Shown here: piece after piece, positions 18,766-28,022 of the stretch
Layout of the letters: the number at the start of each line of letters is the position of its first letter
Position numbering within the stretch: the first letter of the stretch is position 1
Assembly (NCBI RefSeq): GCF_007860095.1
Contig: NZ_SJPT01000009.1
Coordinates: 1-64,000, forward strand
Direction: 5' to 3'
Length of the DNA: 64,000 nucleotides
DNA from: Novipirellula galeiformis
Lineage (GTDB): Bacteria > Planctomycetota > Planctomycetia > Pirellulales > Pirellulaceae
Notes under the pieces: generated by a model
Databases searched by the model: none
What the model was told of the DNA's origin: nothing
What the model saw: only the letters and a program-made list of their open reading frames with translations
Program-made: the position numbers and the translations under genes

Positions 18766-19473
18766 ATGTCCCGAGCGAAGCTCGATGCGATCCGAGACGC
18801 AGCCCCGTCGGTCTTGCCGAGCCTGCTGATTTGTGACTTTGGTGACCTGAGAACCGAAGTCGCGAGATTGGCGGAGGCAGGAACCAAGGTATTGCACTTA
18901 GATGTAATGGATGGTCATTTCGTCCCGAATCTGAGCTATGGCATGCCGATTGTTGAGGGCCTGCGGCGTCACACCGATTTGCCGCTTGATGTGCACTTGA
19001 TGATCAGCGATCCGTTGAAGTACGCCCGGCCGATGGTCGAGGCGGGCGCTGATATGCTGACCTTTCACGTCGAAGCGGTGGAGGATGCGGCACACACGGC
19101 ACGTGAACTCAAGCAGCTTGGCGTTGGCGTTGGCGTTGCTCTCAACCCCGATACCCCGTTGACGGAACTGGAACCGTGCCTCGACGATGTCGACATGGTG
19201 CTGGTGATGAGCGTGAATGCAGGCTTTGGTGGCCAGTCATTCAATCCGGTAGCGTTGGACAAGCTGAAGCTCTTGCGACAGCGTCATCCCGACCTGTTGT
19301 TAGAAATCGATGGCGGCATCAACGCGGAAACGATTGGACCGGCGCGAGCCGCAGGATGTGATTTGTTTGTGGTCGGATCGGGAATCTTCCGCGCGGACGA
19401 CTATGGCGTCGCGATCGCCGAACTTGATGGCTTGATCGCTGCGGCCGGCAATGGCGAAGGAGCGAAATCATGA
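18766..19473 (+). CDS. rpe: Ribulose-phosphate 3-epimerase
   Basis: The 235-residue TIM-barrel enzyme interconverts ribulose 5-phosphate and xylulose 5-phosphate in the pentose phosphate/Calvin pathways. Signature segments are PSLLICDFGDL, LHLDVMDGHFVPNLSYG, PLDVHLMISDP, VMSVNAGFGGQSF and LEIDGGINAETI, including the metal/catalytic Asp and His residues. The C-terminal phosphate-binding segment VVGSGIF is intact. Its stop overlaps the start of the next gene (ATGA), implying translational coupling. Confidence 0.97.
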   Translation: MSRAKLDAIRDAAPSVLPSLLICDFGDLRTEVARLAEAGTKVLHLDVMDGHFVPNLSYGMPIVEGLRRHTDLPLDVHLMISDPLKYARPMVEAGADMLTFHVEAVEDAAHTARELKQLGVGVGVALNPDTPLTELEPCLDDVDMVLVMSVNAGFGGQSFNPVALDKLKLLRQRHPDLLLEIDGGINAETIGPARAAGCDLFVVGSGIFRADDYGVAIAELDGLIAAAGNGEGAKS

Positions 19474-20057
19474 TCACCCTTCGAGTGCCGGTGATGTCGC
19501 GAGTCCTAGTGATTCGCCCTGGTGCAACCAAATTCGATGACGAACAGCGGATCAAAGGGTCCCTCGACATGCCGATGAGCGATCGCGGGGTGGTGCAAGC
19601 CAACCAGCTCGCCGCGGAACTTGCCGACGTTCGCTTCAAAACGATCTACACCGCCCCCTGTGAATCAGCTCGTGAAACGGCGGCGCGTTTGGCCAAGGGA
19701 CGCGACATCCGCGTCAAAGTGGTGGATGTGTTCCGTAACCTCGATCACGGTTTGTGGCACGGCAAATTGATCGAAGAGGTTCGTCGAAACCAACCTCGCG
19801 TCTACCGCACGGGACTCGAATCCCCAGATGACATCTGCCCTCCGGGTGGCGAAACGATCCGTGCGGCTCGCTTGAGGGTCACCAAGGCGGTTCGCAAAGC
19901 GGCCAAGAAAAGCCGAGATGAGATTGTCGCGATTGTCGCCCCCGACCCCTTGGCGACGATCATCCAAAGTTTGCTCAACGGTGAACGACTCCCCAATCTG
20001 TGGCAATCACAGACCGATTCAGGCAACTGGAATTTGGTGGAATCCGAGATTCCTTAA
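19470..20057 (+). CDS. Histidine-phosphatase-fold protein lacking the catalytic histidines
   Basis: The 195-residue protein matches the phosphoglycerate-mutase/histidine-phosphatase fold: LVIRPGAT near the N-terminus, IKGSLDMPMSDRG, then TAPCESARETAARL and NLDHGLWHGK. In the family the first motif is RHG and the acceptor histidine is essential; here it is R16-P17-G18. The second family histidine, usually in a VSHGG segment, corresponds to APDP (P158). The Glu before D-H-G-W is also changed to Asn. By sequence it should be catalytically dead and may serve as a binding or regulatory protein. AAGGAG lies inside the end of rpe and the start overlaps its stop, so it is translated together with rpe. 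Confidence 0.85.
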   Translation: MITLRVPVMSRVLVIRPGATKFDDEQRIKGSLDMPMSDRGVVQANQLAAELADVRFKTIYTAPCESARETAARLAKGRDIRVKVVDVFRNLDHGLWHGKLIEEVRRNQPRVYRTGLESPDDICPPGGETIRAARLRVTKAVRKAAKKSRDEIVAIVAPDPLATIIQSLLNGERLPNLWQSQTDSGNWNLVESEIP

Positions 20058-20882
20058 CTCCGCTGCGAAGCGGATCGGCGACCGGGACACGGCAGGGATA
20101 CAGCCGGGCGCGCGGCGCCGGGCTGTATCACGGTGCCGGGCTTTCTCACGGCGCCGAGCTCTCTTACGGCGCCGGGCTTCCTGACAACGGCGACGGGCTT
20201 TCTGACAACGGGCGACGTCATCCGGTCGCTCGCGTTGGCATCGATGTGTGATTTCTTTCGTAAAAATGGCCATTGCGGAACGTCTAACGCTTGCGGACCG
20301 GGTGATCCCCCCGGAGTGGCGAGATTTCGCTCCGCGGCGCCCCTCTTTTTTTTTGCAGCCCCCGGCAAATTGCAGCCCTCGGCAATTTACAGCCCTCGGT
20401 GGCTGATTTAGCGTCAAACGCCCCCCGGTGGGCGAGCGTGAACGCTGTCGCTCCCCCTTGCGAAGCCCGTTTCCAGTGGTGACAGGCGGCAATTCCGTTA
20501 GAAAACAGCCCCTTTTCATGACTCTCGGGCGTCCCAGGGTGTTTCCAGCTTGGTGTGACAGCAAAGTCCCTAATAGAATAGGGAATGAGCAACGGATTCG
20601 AGTACATTTAATCCAGCTCGCCGTTCCAATAATGACGCCCTTGGAAATGCACCCTTTGGCTCGCCCCCTTCTGCCGAAGCAAGGAAGGAGGGGGCTCCAG
20701 TCTCGTTCATTTCAAAGCGATCCACGATTGCGGCGGATCCGAGACAGAATGCCCCGCAGCAATCTGAATCGCGATTAGTTCGCCCATCCTTCGAATTTGA
20801 ATGTCAACATTGAGATTGGAGGAGGTGCAGACGCAATCGCCTCAGGTGTCAGCGATTCCTCATGTTTGCCGGAAACTTTGCA
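20058..20882. other. Repeat-rich gene-free region
   Basis: The left part (20112-20215) is a degenerate run of about five units of roughly 22 bp around GGCGCCGGGCTTTCTNAC. The middle (20355-20399) has a 17-bp unit, GCAGCCCYCGGCAAATT, repeated with changes. A small palindrome CCCTAATAGAATAGGG is at about 20568. Short open frames such as 20133-20411 only translate the repeats. The promoter for the DUF1549 operon should be in the right part. Confidence 0.6.
20112..20215. repeat. Degenerate short tandem repeat
   Basis: Four to five units built on GGCGCCGGGCTTTCTGACAAC follow each other directly, diverged at several positions. The array lies between the phosphatase-like gene and the DUF1549 operon. 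Confidence 0.7.
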
Positions 20883-22589
20883 ATGAAGCTCGATACTCAG
20901 CCGACCCGAACCCAGCCAACCCGAACAACGAAGCTGTCCATCGCGATAGTTCTGTTTGCTACCGCAACAGGCTTGTTGATGGTGACGCCCCGCGACGCGT
21001 TTGCTGACGATGGCGTTCCGAGCCAGGTCGCGTTGATCAACGATGCGATCGAGCAGGGTTGGCGTGATTACGAAATTCGTCCTGCTCCGGAAGTGGACGA
21101 TGCAACTTGGTGCCGCCGGATCTACTTGGACGTGATTGGCCGCATTCCAACGCTCGAAGAGCTGCACGCATTTTTGGACAGCAAGGGAAGCAACAAGCGA
21201 GCCGAGTTAGTCGAGTTGTTGCTATACGACGACAAGTACACCGAGGAGTACGCGAATCACTGGGGCACGATTTGGACGAATGTTTTGATTGGGCGCTCCG
21301 GTGGTACGGATCGGCGTTCGATGACCAGCCGCGATGGGATGCAAAAGTATCTTCGTGATGCGTTTGCCATGAACAAACCTTACAACACGATCGTCTACGA
21401 ACTTGTCACCGCCGAAGGAACAACCAAACCGGGCAGCGACAAATTCAATGGGGCGGTCAACTTCTTAGCCGACAAGGTCAACGATGATAATGGCGTGCTA
21501 GCGACCAGCAGCACGTCACGCATTTTTCTTGGTCAACAAGTGCAATGCACTCAGTGCCATAACCATCCATTCAATCAGTGGAAGCAGCAAAAGTTCTGGG
21601 AGTTCAATTCTTTCTTTCGCCAAACACGATCGCTGCGACGGTTCGTCAGTGGCACGCGAGACATCGACCACGCAGAACTCGTCAATGAAGACTTCGCGGG
21701 AGAAGCGGGTGATGCAAGCGATGCGTTGATTTTCTACGAGCTTCGCAATGGCTTGACGAAGGTCGCCTATCCCGTCTTCACCGATGGAACGGAAATCGCA
21801 AAGAGCGGTTACGTTAGCGAGGTGAATCGACGGCAAGAGCTGGGACGCTTGATGATGGAAAGCGAGTTTTTGGACAAGATGGCGGCCAACCGGATTTGGT
21901 CCCACTTCATGGGCTTTGGATTCACCAAACCGATCGATGATCTCGGACCTCATAACCCCGCATCCCATCCAGCACTGCTGGAGGACCTGGGCAAAGAATT
22001 CCGCAAGCACAGTTACGACATCAAACAATTGATCACTTGGATCACGCTCAGCCGCCCCTACAACCTCAAAGCGGTTCTGGGGCCGGCCAACGAGATCGAT
22101 GACCCTTCGATTGGCGAGATGCCCAAGTTCTCGCGTTTTTATCTTCGCCAAATGAGTGCCGAGCAACTCTACCAATCGCTGGTCTACTCCACCAATGCGA
22201 GCGGTGGCGGCAGCTATGAAGAACAAGAGCAACAGCGTCGAGTTTGGATGCAGCAATTTGTGATCGCGTTCGGAACCGACGAAGGGGACGAAGCTACGAC
22301 CTTCAACGGCTCGATCCCTCAAGCACTAATGATGTTCAACGGCGACTTGGTCAAAAATGCAACGAGCATCAAGCCGGGTAGCTTCTTGGATCGACTTTCC
22401 CAGAGCGGCCGCTCACCACGAGACCGTTTGACGGAACTGTTCATGGCTGGCGTTGCACGTCGGCCCACCCGAGACGAATTGATGATCGCCAGCAAATTGA
22501 TGGCGGCACGTAAGGGCGATGAAAAAGAAATGCTGCAAGACATGTGGTGGGCGCTCCTGAACACCAATGAATTTATCTTGCAGCACTAA
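20883..22589 (+). CDS. Secreted DUF1549/DUF1553 protein with haem-type motif
   Basis: From the ATG at 20883 the protein is 568 residues; an ATG at 20862 is also possible. The N-terminal signal segment is LSIAIVLFATATGLLMV. The DUF1549 part shows WCRRIYLDVIGRIPTLEEL and then CTQCHNHPFNQWKQ (CxxCH near residue 221), and the DUF1553 part shows FLDKMAANRIWSHFMGFGFT, SYDIKQLITWITLSRPYNL and LMMFNGDLV. These proteins are abundant in planctomycetes and usually travel with DUF1501 proteins, as here. A 15-bp in-frame tandem duplication (QPTRTQPTRT) lies in the leader. Function unknown; a cytochrome-like or metal-binding role in the periplasm is inferred from CxxCH. Confidence 0.93.
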   Translation: MKLDTQPTRTQPTRTTKLSIAIVLFATATGLLMVTPRDAFADDGVPSQVALINDAIEQGWRDYEIRPAPEVDDATWCRRIYLDVIGRIPTLEELHAFLDSKGSNKRAELVELLLYDDKYTEEYANHWGTIWTNVLIGRSGGTDRRSMTSRDGMQKYLRDAFAMNKPYNTIVYELVTAEGTTKPGSDKFNGAVNFLADKVNDDNGVLATSSTSRIFLGQQVQCTQCHNHPFNQWKQQKFWEFNSFFRQTRSLRRFVSGTRDIDHAELVNEDFAGEAGDASDALIFYELRNGLTKVAYPVFTDGTEIAKSGYVSEVNRRQELGRLMMESEFLDKMAANRIWSHFMGFGFTKPIDDLGPHNPASHPALLEDLGKEFRKHSYDIKQLITWITLSRPYNLKAVLGPANEIDDPSIGEMPKFSRFYLRQMSAEQLYQSLVYSTNASGGGSYEEQEQQRRVWMQQFVIAFGTDEGDEATTFNGSIPQALMMFNGDLVKNATSIKPGSFLDRLSQSGRSPRDRLTELFMAGVARRPTRDELMIASKLMAARKGDEKEMLQDMWWALLNTNEFILQH

Positions 22590-22753
22590 CCCTGAGACGC
22601 CTTGGGCACACCTCCGTCCAGGGCCAGGGGCAACGACATTGCCCCATGTGAAACGCAATTGATCCACCGCGAAGAGGGCATCGAGCCACTCTTCGCTTCA
22701 CCACCGCAAAGTTACCGGCTAGTAATTTAAGGCTTTTGAAAGGCACCTCTGAG

Positions 22754-24025
22754 ATGAATAACCTTTGGCACACTCCCAGCGGAATGACTCGGCGTCACTT
22801 CATGAGCCATCTCGCCGGCTCGTCCGCTGCGGCGGCCGCCTCGTTCACGATGGGCAGTTCGATTTATGCAAACGTCGACGAGCTGAAAAAGAAGCGACGC
22901 TCCGCGATCATGCTCTGGATGGGGGGCGGCCCGTCGACGATTGACATGTGGGATATGAAGCCAGCGGCGAGTAATGGCGGACCGTTTCGCCCGATCTCGA
23001 CGACCGGCGACATGCAGATTTGTGAGCACATGCCCTTGATGGCTCAACAGATGAAACACATGTCGGTCGTCCGCAGCATGTCGACGCGTGAAGCGGATCA
23101 CGAGCGTGGTCGTTACTACATGCACACCGGCTATGTTCCCAACCCCAACATCGAACACCCCAGTTACGGTTCGGTGTTGTCGCATGAATTGATGGATCAA
23201 CGCCCCGAGTTGGAGATCCCACCGTTCGTTTCCATTGGCGGCGCGAGCACGGGACCTGGTTTCTTGGGGATGGCGTGGTCGCCGTTCTCGGTCACCAGCA
23301 ACGGACGCGTTCGCAACCTCGAAATGAGCATGGAGAACTCCCGCTTGATGCAGCGGATGGCGGCGTTGAATATGATCGAACAGGACTTCGCTAAACGCAC
23401 CCGGGACTTGCCCGCCAGCGAGCATTCTAAAGTGCTGAAGAAGACGTTTGATTTGATGAGCAGCGATCAGATGAAGGCGTTCAAGGTGACCGAAGAACCC
23501 GAAGAGGTGAAGGAGCGCTACGGCACCAATGGCTTTGGACAAGGATGTTTGTTAGCTCGTCGCTTGGTCGAAGTGGGAGTCCCCTTCATCGAAGTCAACT
23601 TAGGGGGGTGGGACAACCATGCCGATCTCCACACAACGCTCAAAGACAACAAGCTGCCCATTTTGGATAAAGCGATGAGTGCCTTGGTCGAGGACCTCGA
23701 GCAACGTGGATTGTTGCAAGACACCGTGGTGATGTGGATGGGCGAATTCGGCCGCACCCCAAACATCAACGCCGGCGCGGGCCGCGATCACTTTGCACGC
23801 GCCTGGTCCTGTGTCGTCGGCGGTGCCGACATCAAGGGCGGCTTGGCGGTCGGAGCGACGAGCAGCGACGGAGCGGCGGTGGAAACCGAACCGTTCAGCG
23901 CCGAAGACTTGATGACAACCGTGGTGAAGGGACTCGGAATTTCGACTGATAAGACATTTACCAGCAAGAATGGGCGTCCCATGAAGATTGCCGGTGGTGG
24001 CAAGATCATTCGCGAGCTCGTGTAA
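22754..24025 (+). CDS. DUF1501 protein with Tat-type leader
   Basis: The 423-residue protein starts at 22754. The leader has the twin-arginine TRRHFMSHLAGSSAAAAASF (residues 11-30). The rest follows the DUF1501 family, distantly related to alkaline phosphatases/sulfatases: SAIMLWMGGGPSTIDMWDMK, NPNIEHPSYGSVLSHEL, FIEVNLGGWDNHADLH, VVMWMGEFGRTPNINAGAGRDHF. It is 164 bp downstream of its usual partner and only 8 bp upstream of an open frame for a sigma factor. The export route fits a protein folded with cofactor in the cytoplasm. Substrate unknown. Confidence 0.94.
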   Translation: MNNLWHTPSGMTRRHFMSHLAGSSAAAAASFTMGSSIYANVDELKKKRRSAIMLWMGGGPSTIDMWDMKPAASNGGPFRPISTTGDMQICEHMPLMAQQMKHMSVVRSMSTREADHERGRYYMHTGYVPNPNIEHPSYGSVLSHELMDQRPELEIPPFVSIGGASTGPGFLGMAWSPFSVTSNGRVRNLEMSMENSRLMQRMAALNMIEQDFAKRTRDLPASEHSKVLKKTFDLMSSDQMKAFKVTEEPEEVKERYGTNGFGQGCLLARRLVEVGVPFIEVNLGGWDNHADLHTTLKDNKLPILDKAMSALVEDLEQRGLLQDTVVMWMGEFGRTPNINAGAGRDHFARAWSCVVGGADIKGGLAVGATSSDGAAVETEPFSAEDLMTTVVKGLGISTDKTFTSKNGRPMKIAGGGKIIRELV

Positions 24026-24033
24026 TCGACGAA

Positions 24034-24669
24034 GTGCCAAAGTCGTCTGGATCGCAACGCAAACAAACTCACTCTACCTCGAATGCGAATCGTCGCAGCG
24101 ATGTGGAGCAAGGGGCGCATCATCACGAAGCGGCTCTCCGCGTCGGCGATCCGATGACCAACCTCACTCCGGCGGAATTGATCACGCGACATCAACGCGG
24201 TGTTTGGCGTTACCTGCGAATGCTCGGTTGCGATAACGCCACCGCAGACGACTTGACTCAAGAGACGTTTTTACGGGTTTTGAATCAAGAGGGTTTCATC
24301 CAACACAACGATGCGGCAACAGCAGGCTACCTTCGCCGAACGGCCTACAATCTGCTCGTCTCACGACATCGAAAACAAAGCCGCGTGCAAACCGTCGCCG
24401 AACCCGCCATACTTGACGAAATCTGGAATCGATGGGCAGGCAAGGATTTGACGGGCGATCGTGCAATCGATGCACTAAAAAATTGCATGGAACTGCTAAC
24501 CGAACGAGCACAAGCGGCACTGCAGATGCGTTTTAGGGATGAGATCAGTCGTGTCGACATTGGGGCGGCCTTGGGTATCTCCGATCACGGAGCGCGGAAT
24601 TTAATGCAACGAGCCAAGCAGCAGCTTCGCGACTGTATCGAGGAAAAGCTGCACGCAAAAAACATCTAA
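24034..24669 (+). CDS. ECF sigma factor linked to the DUF1501 operon
   Basis: The full frame gives 211 residues; the sigma domain begins at the ATG at 24154 (MTNLTPAELITRHQRGVWRY, 171 residues), and the first 40 residues are low-complexity, so the shorter start is likely. Region 2 shows CDNATADDLTQETFLRVLN and AGYLRRTAYNLLVSRHRK; region 4 shows LTERAQAALQMRFRDEISRV and IGAALGISDHGARNLMQRAK. The stop is followed one base later by the start of the membrane protein below, the arrangement expected of a sigma/anti-sigma pair. It could control this operon. Confidence 0.9.
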   Translation: MPKSSGSQRKQTHSTSNANRRSDVEQGAHHHEAALRVGDPMTNLTPAELITRHQRGVWRYLRMLGCDNATADDLTQETFLRVLNQEGFIQHNDAATAGYLRRTAYNLLVSRHRKQSRVQTVAEPAILDEIWNRWAGKDLTGDRAIDALKNCMELLTERAQAALQMRFRDEISRVDIGAALGISDHGARNLMQRAKQQLRDCIEEKLHAKNI

Positions 24670-24670
24670 T

Positions 24671-26755
24671 ATGAGCCACAACATCACTCCTAACGAAGAG
24701 CAAGCGCTCGACGCACTGTTGGCGGAACTGCACGGCCAACCGGCTCCCGATTTGTCTCAGCAAATCCTCGCACGATTGCAAGAAACGCCGCTGCAACCCG
24801 AGGGAGCGGTGCCCCCTTGGGACTCCGGTTCAAGCAATGTGTGCGATCACGTCCACGTGGAAGTGGGCTCAAACCGACACCACAGGACGGCCGGCAAAAG
24901 CGAAACCGTGGTCTTCTGGAAATTTGCCGTTGGCTTTGCCGCGATCGCAGCAACGGTATTGATGTTGATATGGCTGGGGCGTGATTTGGACACTCCGGCG
25001 GCTCAGACCATCGCCACCACATCACCAAGCGTCGCCCCGCCGTCGGCCCAACCCAGCAATGCAGCAAGCGACACGAAGCTGGCCCAAGACAGCTCAACAC
25101 CGCTCCCTAACCAGCCGAATCCGCAAGAGCGATCCGCCCCCAAACCGCTCAAAGGCATCCCCTTAGCCATGGAAGCGCCTTCGGAACCCCCGTTCCCGGA
25201 GGCTTCAGCCCTTTCAAAAAATGACGGCCTTTCAAAAGTCGACCGAGCCGATCGCCCGACAACCGAGGGTGTAACTCCCCCGCCTCTCCGCGAAGAGCTC
25301 AAGGCATTAACGCTTGTCGCCAAGCAAATCGACACCAATTTGCAGAACTATTGGTCATCGATTGGCATTCAAGCCACTCAGGAAGCGAGCATGGCCGAGA
25401 TCACCGAGCGGCTTTCCAACGTGCTGGGAGCCTCGGTTCCGGATACGGCAATTGACTCCGCCGAATCGTTCCAATCTTTCCTTACCGATCCCGCGGTCGC
25501 CAATGCCGTTGCCAAGCAATTCATGTCGGTCGTGACCGAAGGCGGGATCCGCGATCTCGAAGCCGAGCAACAATCACGGCTCGTTAACGAATTGGCTAAC
25601 AGTTTTCGTTCCAATCAACCGTTTGACGAAACATTGGCCGATTGGATCAGCGGCGAGAGCGACAACTCATCGCCCTGGTATTTAGCGAACGCGAGTGATG
25701 GCATCCATCCGCTGGCGCGCCGCTTGGCATCGCTAACGATGAACGTGGACCTGCGCTGCATTAAATGCCATGATTCGGTGATTGACAGCCGAGGCACGCA
25801 AAGCGAGTACTGGGCGTTCACGGGACTATTGGAGCGCAGCGTCGATCCGAAAAAGGCGAAATCTCAATTCATCTCGCCCGAGCGAACCTCGGATGAACTT
25901 GTGTTTTACGAAACCCTCGATGGGCGTCAAAAGGTGGTCGAAGCGAGCATCCCGGCAAGCTGGATTGCGGGCACAGGCGATACCGCGGCGCGTGACTTGA
26001 AACAATGGTCACAACGCGTGCTGGGATCTCGCGAACTCGCTCGCGGTGTTGTGAACTCGCTATGGCGAATGATCCATGGACGCCCCTTGCGAGGATCGGT
26101 TGTCGACATGACGACGCCACCCCATACCGAATCGCTGGGGTCGCTTGAGCAACGCTTGGTCGATGATTTGATCCAGTCACGCTTCAACCTTGGACGCTCC
26201 TTGGCATTGGTCGTTTCCGCGTCCACCACACGGCGGTCGATCCCCCTTTCGCTTCGTGCTGAGCAGATTGCGATGTCGAGCCAAGCTGAGATCGACCTTG
26301 GAAATATGTTAGTTGGTGCATTCGCAGCGGCCGCCCCAGAGCATGTCGCGTTACCGGTTGCCAAGCGAGTTCAGTTTGCGAGCCAGTCGATCGGCGTTAG
26401 CCTCGATGCGATTCGCAAGGGCACCATGCTGTTGGCCCAAACGCTCGATTCGCAAAATCCAAACCCAAGCTCCAAGGCCCCGGGATCCATGGCCCCGGGA
26501 TCCAAGGGCAAGGGTGACGCGGTCGCCGCCCAGACTGAGATTGCGATTGAACAATTTCCAGCAAAAGCAGCAGGCCCTCCCGTCCAGTGGCTGACCCTGA
26601 TCGACAACCTCGAGGGGAAAGTGGACCACCTTGCCTACCTCGTGCCGCTCGAGCGTGTCCCCGAATCGGTCAGCAAGGTGGTGGACCAGATGGTGGCTGA
26701 GGAGACGGCTCCGGCACTGATCTTGCACCGCGTTTGGTGGATGATTCATCCCTAA
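24671..26755 (+). CDS. Putative anti-sigma protein fused to a DUF1549/DUF1553-like haem-motif domain
   Basis: The 694-residue protein has a cytoplasmic N-terminus of about 78 residues (EEQALDALLAELHGQPAPDL, with the helical look of an anti-sigma domain), one membrane segment (VVFWKFAVGFAAIAATVLMLIWLG, about 79-102), a Ser/Pro/Gln-rich linker, then a long outer part. That part contains LRCIKCHDS (CxxCH near 363), a YWAFTGLLE segment, VFYETLDGRQKV, and later RELARGVVNSLWRMIHGRPL and FNLGRSLALVVSASTTRRS. These follow the order of the CxxCH, FYxL and DUF1553 segments of the separate protein at 20883. I infer a transmembrane sensor that senses a haem- or redox-linked signal and holds the sigma factor encoded one base upstream. 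A 15-bp in-frame duplication (APGSMAPGSK) is at 26475-26504. Confidence 0.75.
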   Translation: MSHNITPNEEQALDALLAELHGQPAPDLSQQILARLQETPLQPEGAVPPWDSGSSNVCDHVHVEVGSNRHHRTAGKSETVVFWKFAVGFAAIAATVLMLIWLGRDLDTPAAQTIATTSPSVAPPSAQPSNAASDTKLAQDSSTPLPNQPNPQERSAPKPLKGIPLAMEAPSEPPFPEASALSKNDGLSKVDRADRPTTEGVTPPPLREELKALTLVAKQIDTNLQNYWSSIGIQATQEASMAEITERLSNVLGASVPDTAIDSAESFQSFLTDPAVANAVAKQFMSVVTEGGIRDLEAEQQSRLVNELANSFRSNQPFDETLADWISGESDNSSPWYLANASDGIHPLARRLASLTMNVDLRCIKCHDSVIDSRGTQSEYWAFTGLLERSVDPKKAKSQFISPERTSDELVFYETLDGRQKVVEASIPASWIAGTGDTAARDLKQWSQRVLGSRELARGVVNSLWRMIHGRPLRGSVVDMTTPPHTESLGSLEQRLVDDLIQSRFNLGRSLALVVSASTTRRSIPLSLRAEQIAMSSQAEIDLGNMLVGAFAAAAPEHVALPVAKRVQFASQSIGVSLDAIRKGTMLLAQTLDSQNPNPSSKAPGSMAPGSKGKGDAVAAQTEIAIEQFPAKAAGPPVQWLTLIDNLEGKVDHLAYLVPLERVPESVSKVVDQMVAEETAPALILHRVWWMIHP

Positions 26756-26852
26756 CAGAGCGATGACTCAGGACGGTCGGCGAGGAGATGAGAAAGCGTT
26801 GTCGCAACGGTGCCAATGCATTTGCAGGGCCGCGTTTGGTGTGCATTTGATC

Positions 26853-26894
26853 CCCCGAGGCTGGCGAACTAAACCCCGAGGCTTGTGAACCAAA
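26853..26894. repeat. 21-bp imperfect tandem duplication
   Basis: CCCCGAGGCTGGCGAACTAAA is followed directly by CCCCGAGGCTTGTGAACCAAA. It lies between the anti-sigma-like gene and the GYF gene. Confidence 0.8.
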
Positions 26895-27006
26895 CACAGC
26901 GGAGCCCAGGCCACGCGACTTTGCAAGTTTGAGTATGATAGAGCGTCCGCGGTCCACGTGACCGCGTGATTCTTTCCCTCTATTCTTGCAAAGGTCTAGG
27001 ACTGAC

Positions 27007-27753
27007 ATGGGCATCCGGTTCGCCTGCCATGTTTGCAACAAGAAACTCAATATCAAGAGTGAACTCGCGGGCAAACGTGGCGTCTGCCCAGCGTGTTCAT
27101 CGCGATTCCGCATCCCGTTAGAAGACGCCTTAGCCTCGTTTCCGGTTGAAACGCGGCTGACACCGACTGCCGCGCAATCGCAATCGGGTGCTCCGCAGCC
27201 CGAGTCTCGCTCCGATTCAGGCCGCTCCGATTCAGGCCGCTCCGTTGACGATTCCTCGAGCGACGATATCGCTGCGGAGGTGCCGCTTGCCGCATCAAGT
27301 CCGAACGTTTCCAAAGCAAGTTCTCCCAACTCCATTTTTGACGGCGAATCGACTTGGTATGTTCGGCCGCCAAGTGGCGGCCAATACGGTCCGGCGGGCG
27401 AAGATATTTTTCGGGAGTGGATAACCGAAGGACGCGTCGCAGCGACGGCACTGGTATGGCGAGATGGATGGGCGGAGTGGCGTGAAGCCATTGAAGTTCT
27501 GCCGCAATTGACCCACCGCAATGCTTCGCCGCTGAGCATCGAGCCTCGAAACCACGCCGTTGAAGCCAACGGATCGGAGCCGAGAATGGCCCCTTCGAGC
27601 ACCCCGACGGAATCTCCGGGAAAGGTTTATGGAAACCTTCCTATCGGAGCGATCCAGCGGAAGCGTTTTCTACAACGAGCGGCAACAATCACGGTACTTT
27701 CGCTGGTTGCAATCGGATTGGTCGCGGCGCTATTAGCGGTAGCAGGCCGCTAG
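27007..27753 (+). CDS. Zinc-ribbon / GYF_2 domain membrane protein
   Basis: The 248-residue protein begins with a small zinc ribbon (CHVCNKK ... CPACSSRF, cysteines at about 7, 10, 26 and 29). A disordered Ser/Asp-rich linker follows, with a 15-bp perfect in-frame tandem duplication (SDSGRSDSGRS, DNA 27211-27240). The GYF_2 (DUF4339) domain is recognisable as WYVRPPSGGQYGPAGEDIF then VWRDGWAEWREAIEV. A single C-terminal membrane helix (ATITVLSLVAIGLVAALLAV) ends the protein, giving a tail-anchored layout with a cytoplasmic adaptor domain. GYF_2 domains are thought to bind proline-rich peptides; the partner is unknown. Confidence 0.85.
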   Translation: MGIRFACHVCNKKLNIKSELAGKRGVCPACSSRFRIPLEDALASFPVETRLTPTAAQSQSGAPQPESRSDSGRSDSGRSVDDSSSDDIAAEVPLAASSPNVSKASSPNSIFDGESTWYVRPPSGGQYGPAGEDIFREWITEGRVAATALVWRDGWAEWREAIEVLPQLTHRNASPLSIEPRNHAVEANGSEPRMAPSSTPTESPGKVYGNLPIGAIQRKRFLQRAATITVLSLVAIGLVAALLAVAGR

Positions 27754-28022
27754 TGGGTCACGACAGGGGCGTCGATCCAGCCAATCGTCAATTCCCCTAG
27801 GTTCGGAGCAGAAATTGCCGCAAAAACCTCTGCAATCGGAACGACAATTGCCTTCGCCATGCCGTTACATGACGGGACCGATATCCGTTGATGGTTTGAT
27901 GTACTACAGTAGCGGATAGCGGAATTCGAACGCGGGCGTATCGATTCGGCTTGTGGGGAAGCCAACCGGTTCCCTCCGCATGATGTCTCACCCTCCACCA
28001 CACCTCCCCTGGAGCTAACACG

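Noticed and set aside
20133-20411. 92-codon frame in the repeat-rich region
   Set aside because: Its first half only translates the tandem repeat.
26670-27602. Minus-strand frame of 310 codons opposite the GYF_2 gene
   Set aside because: The plus-strand frame has clear zinc-ribbon and GYF_2 motifs; this one has none.
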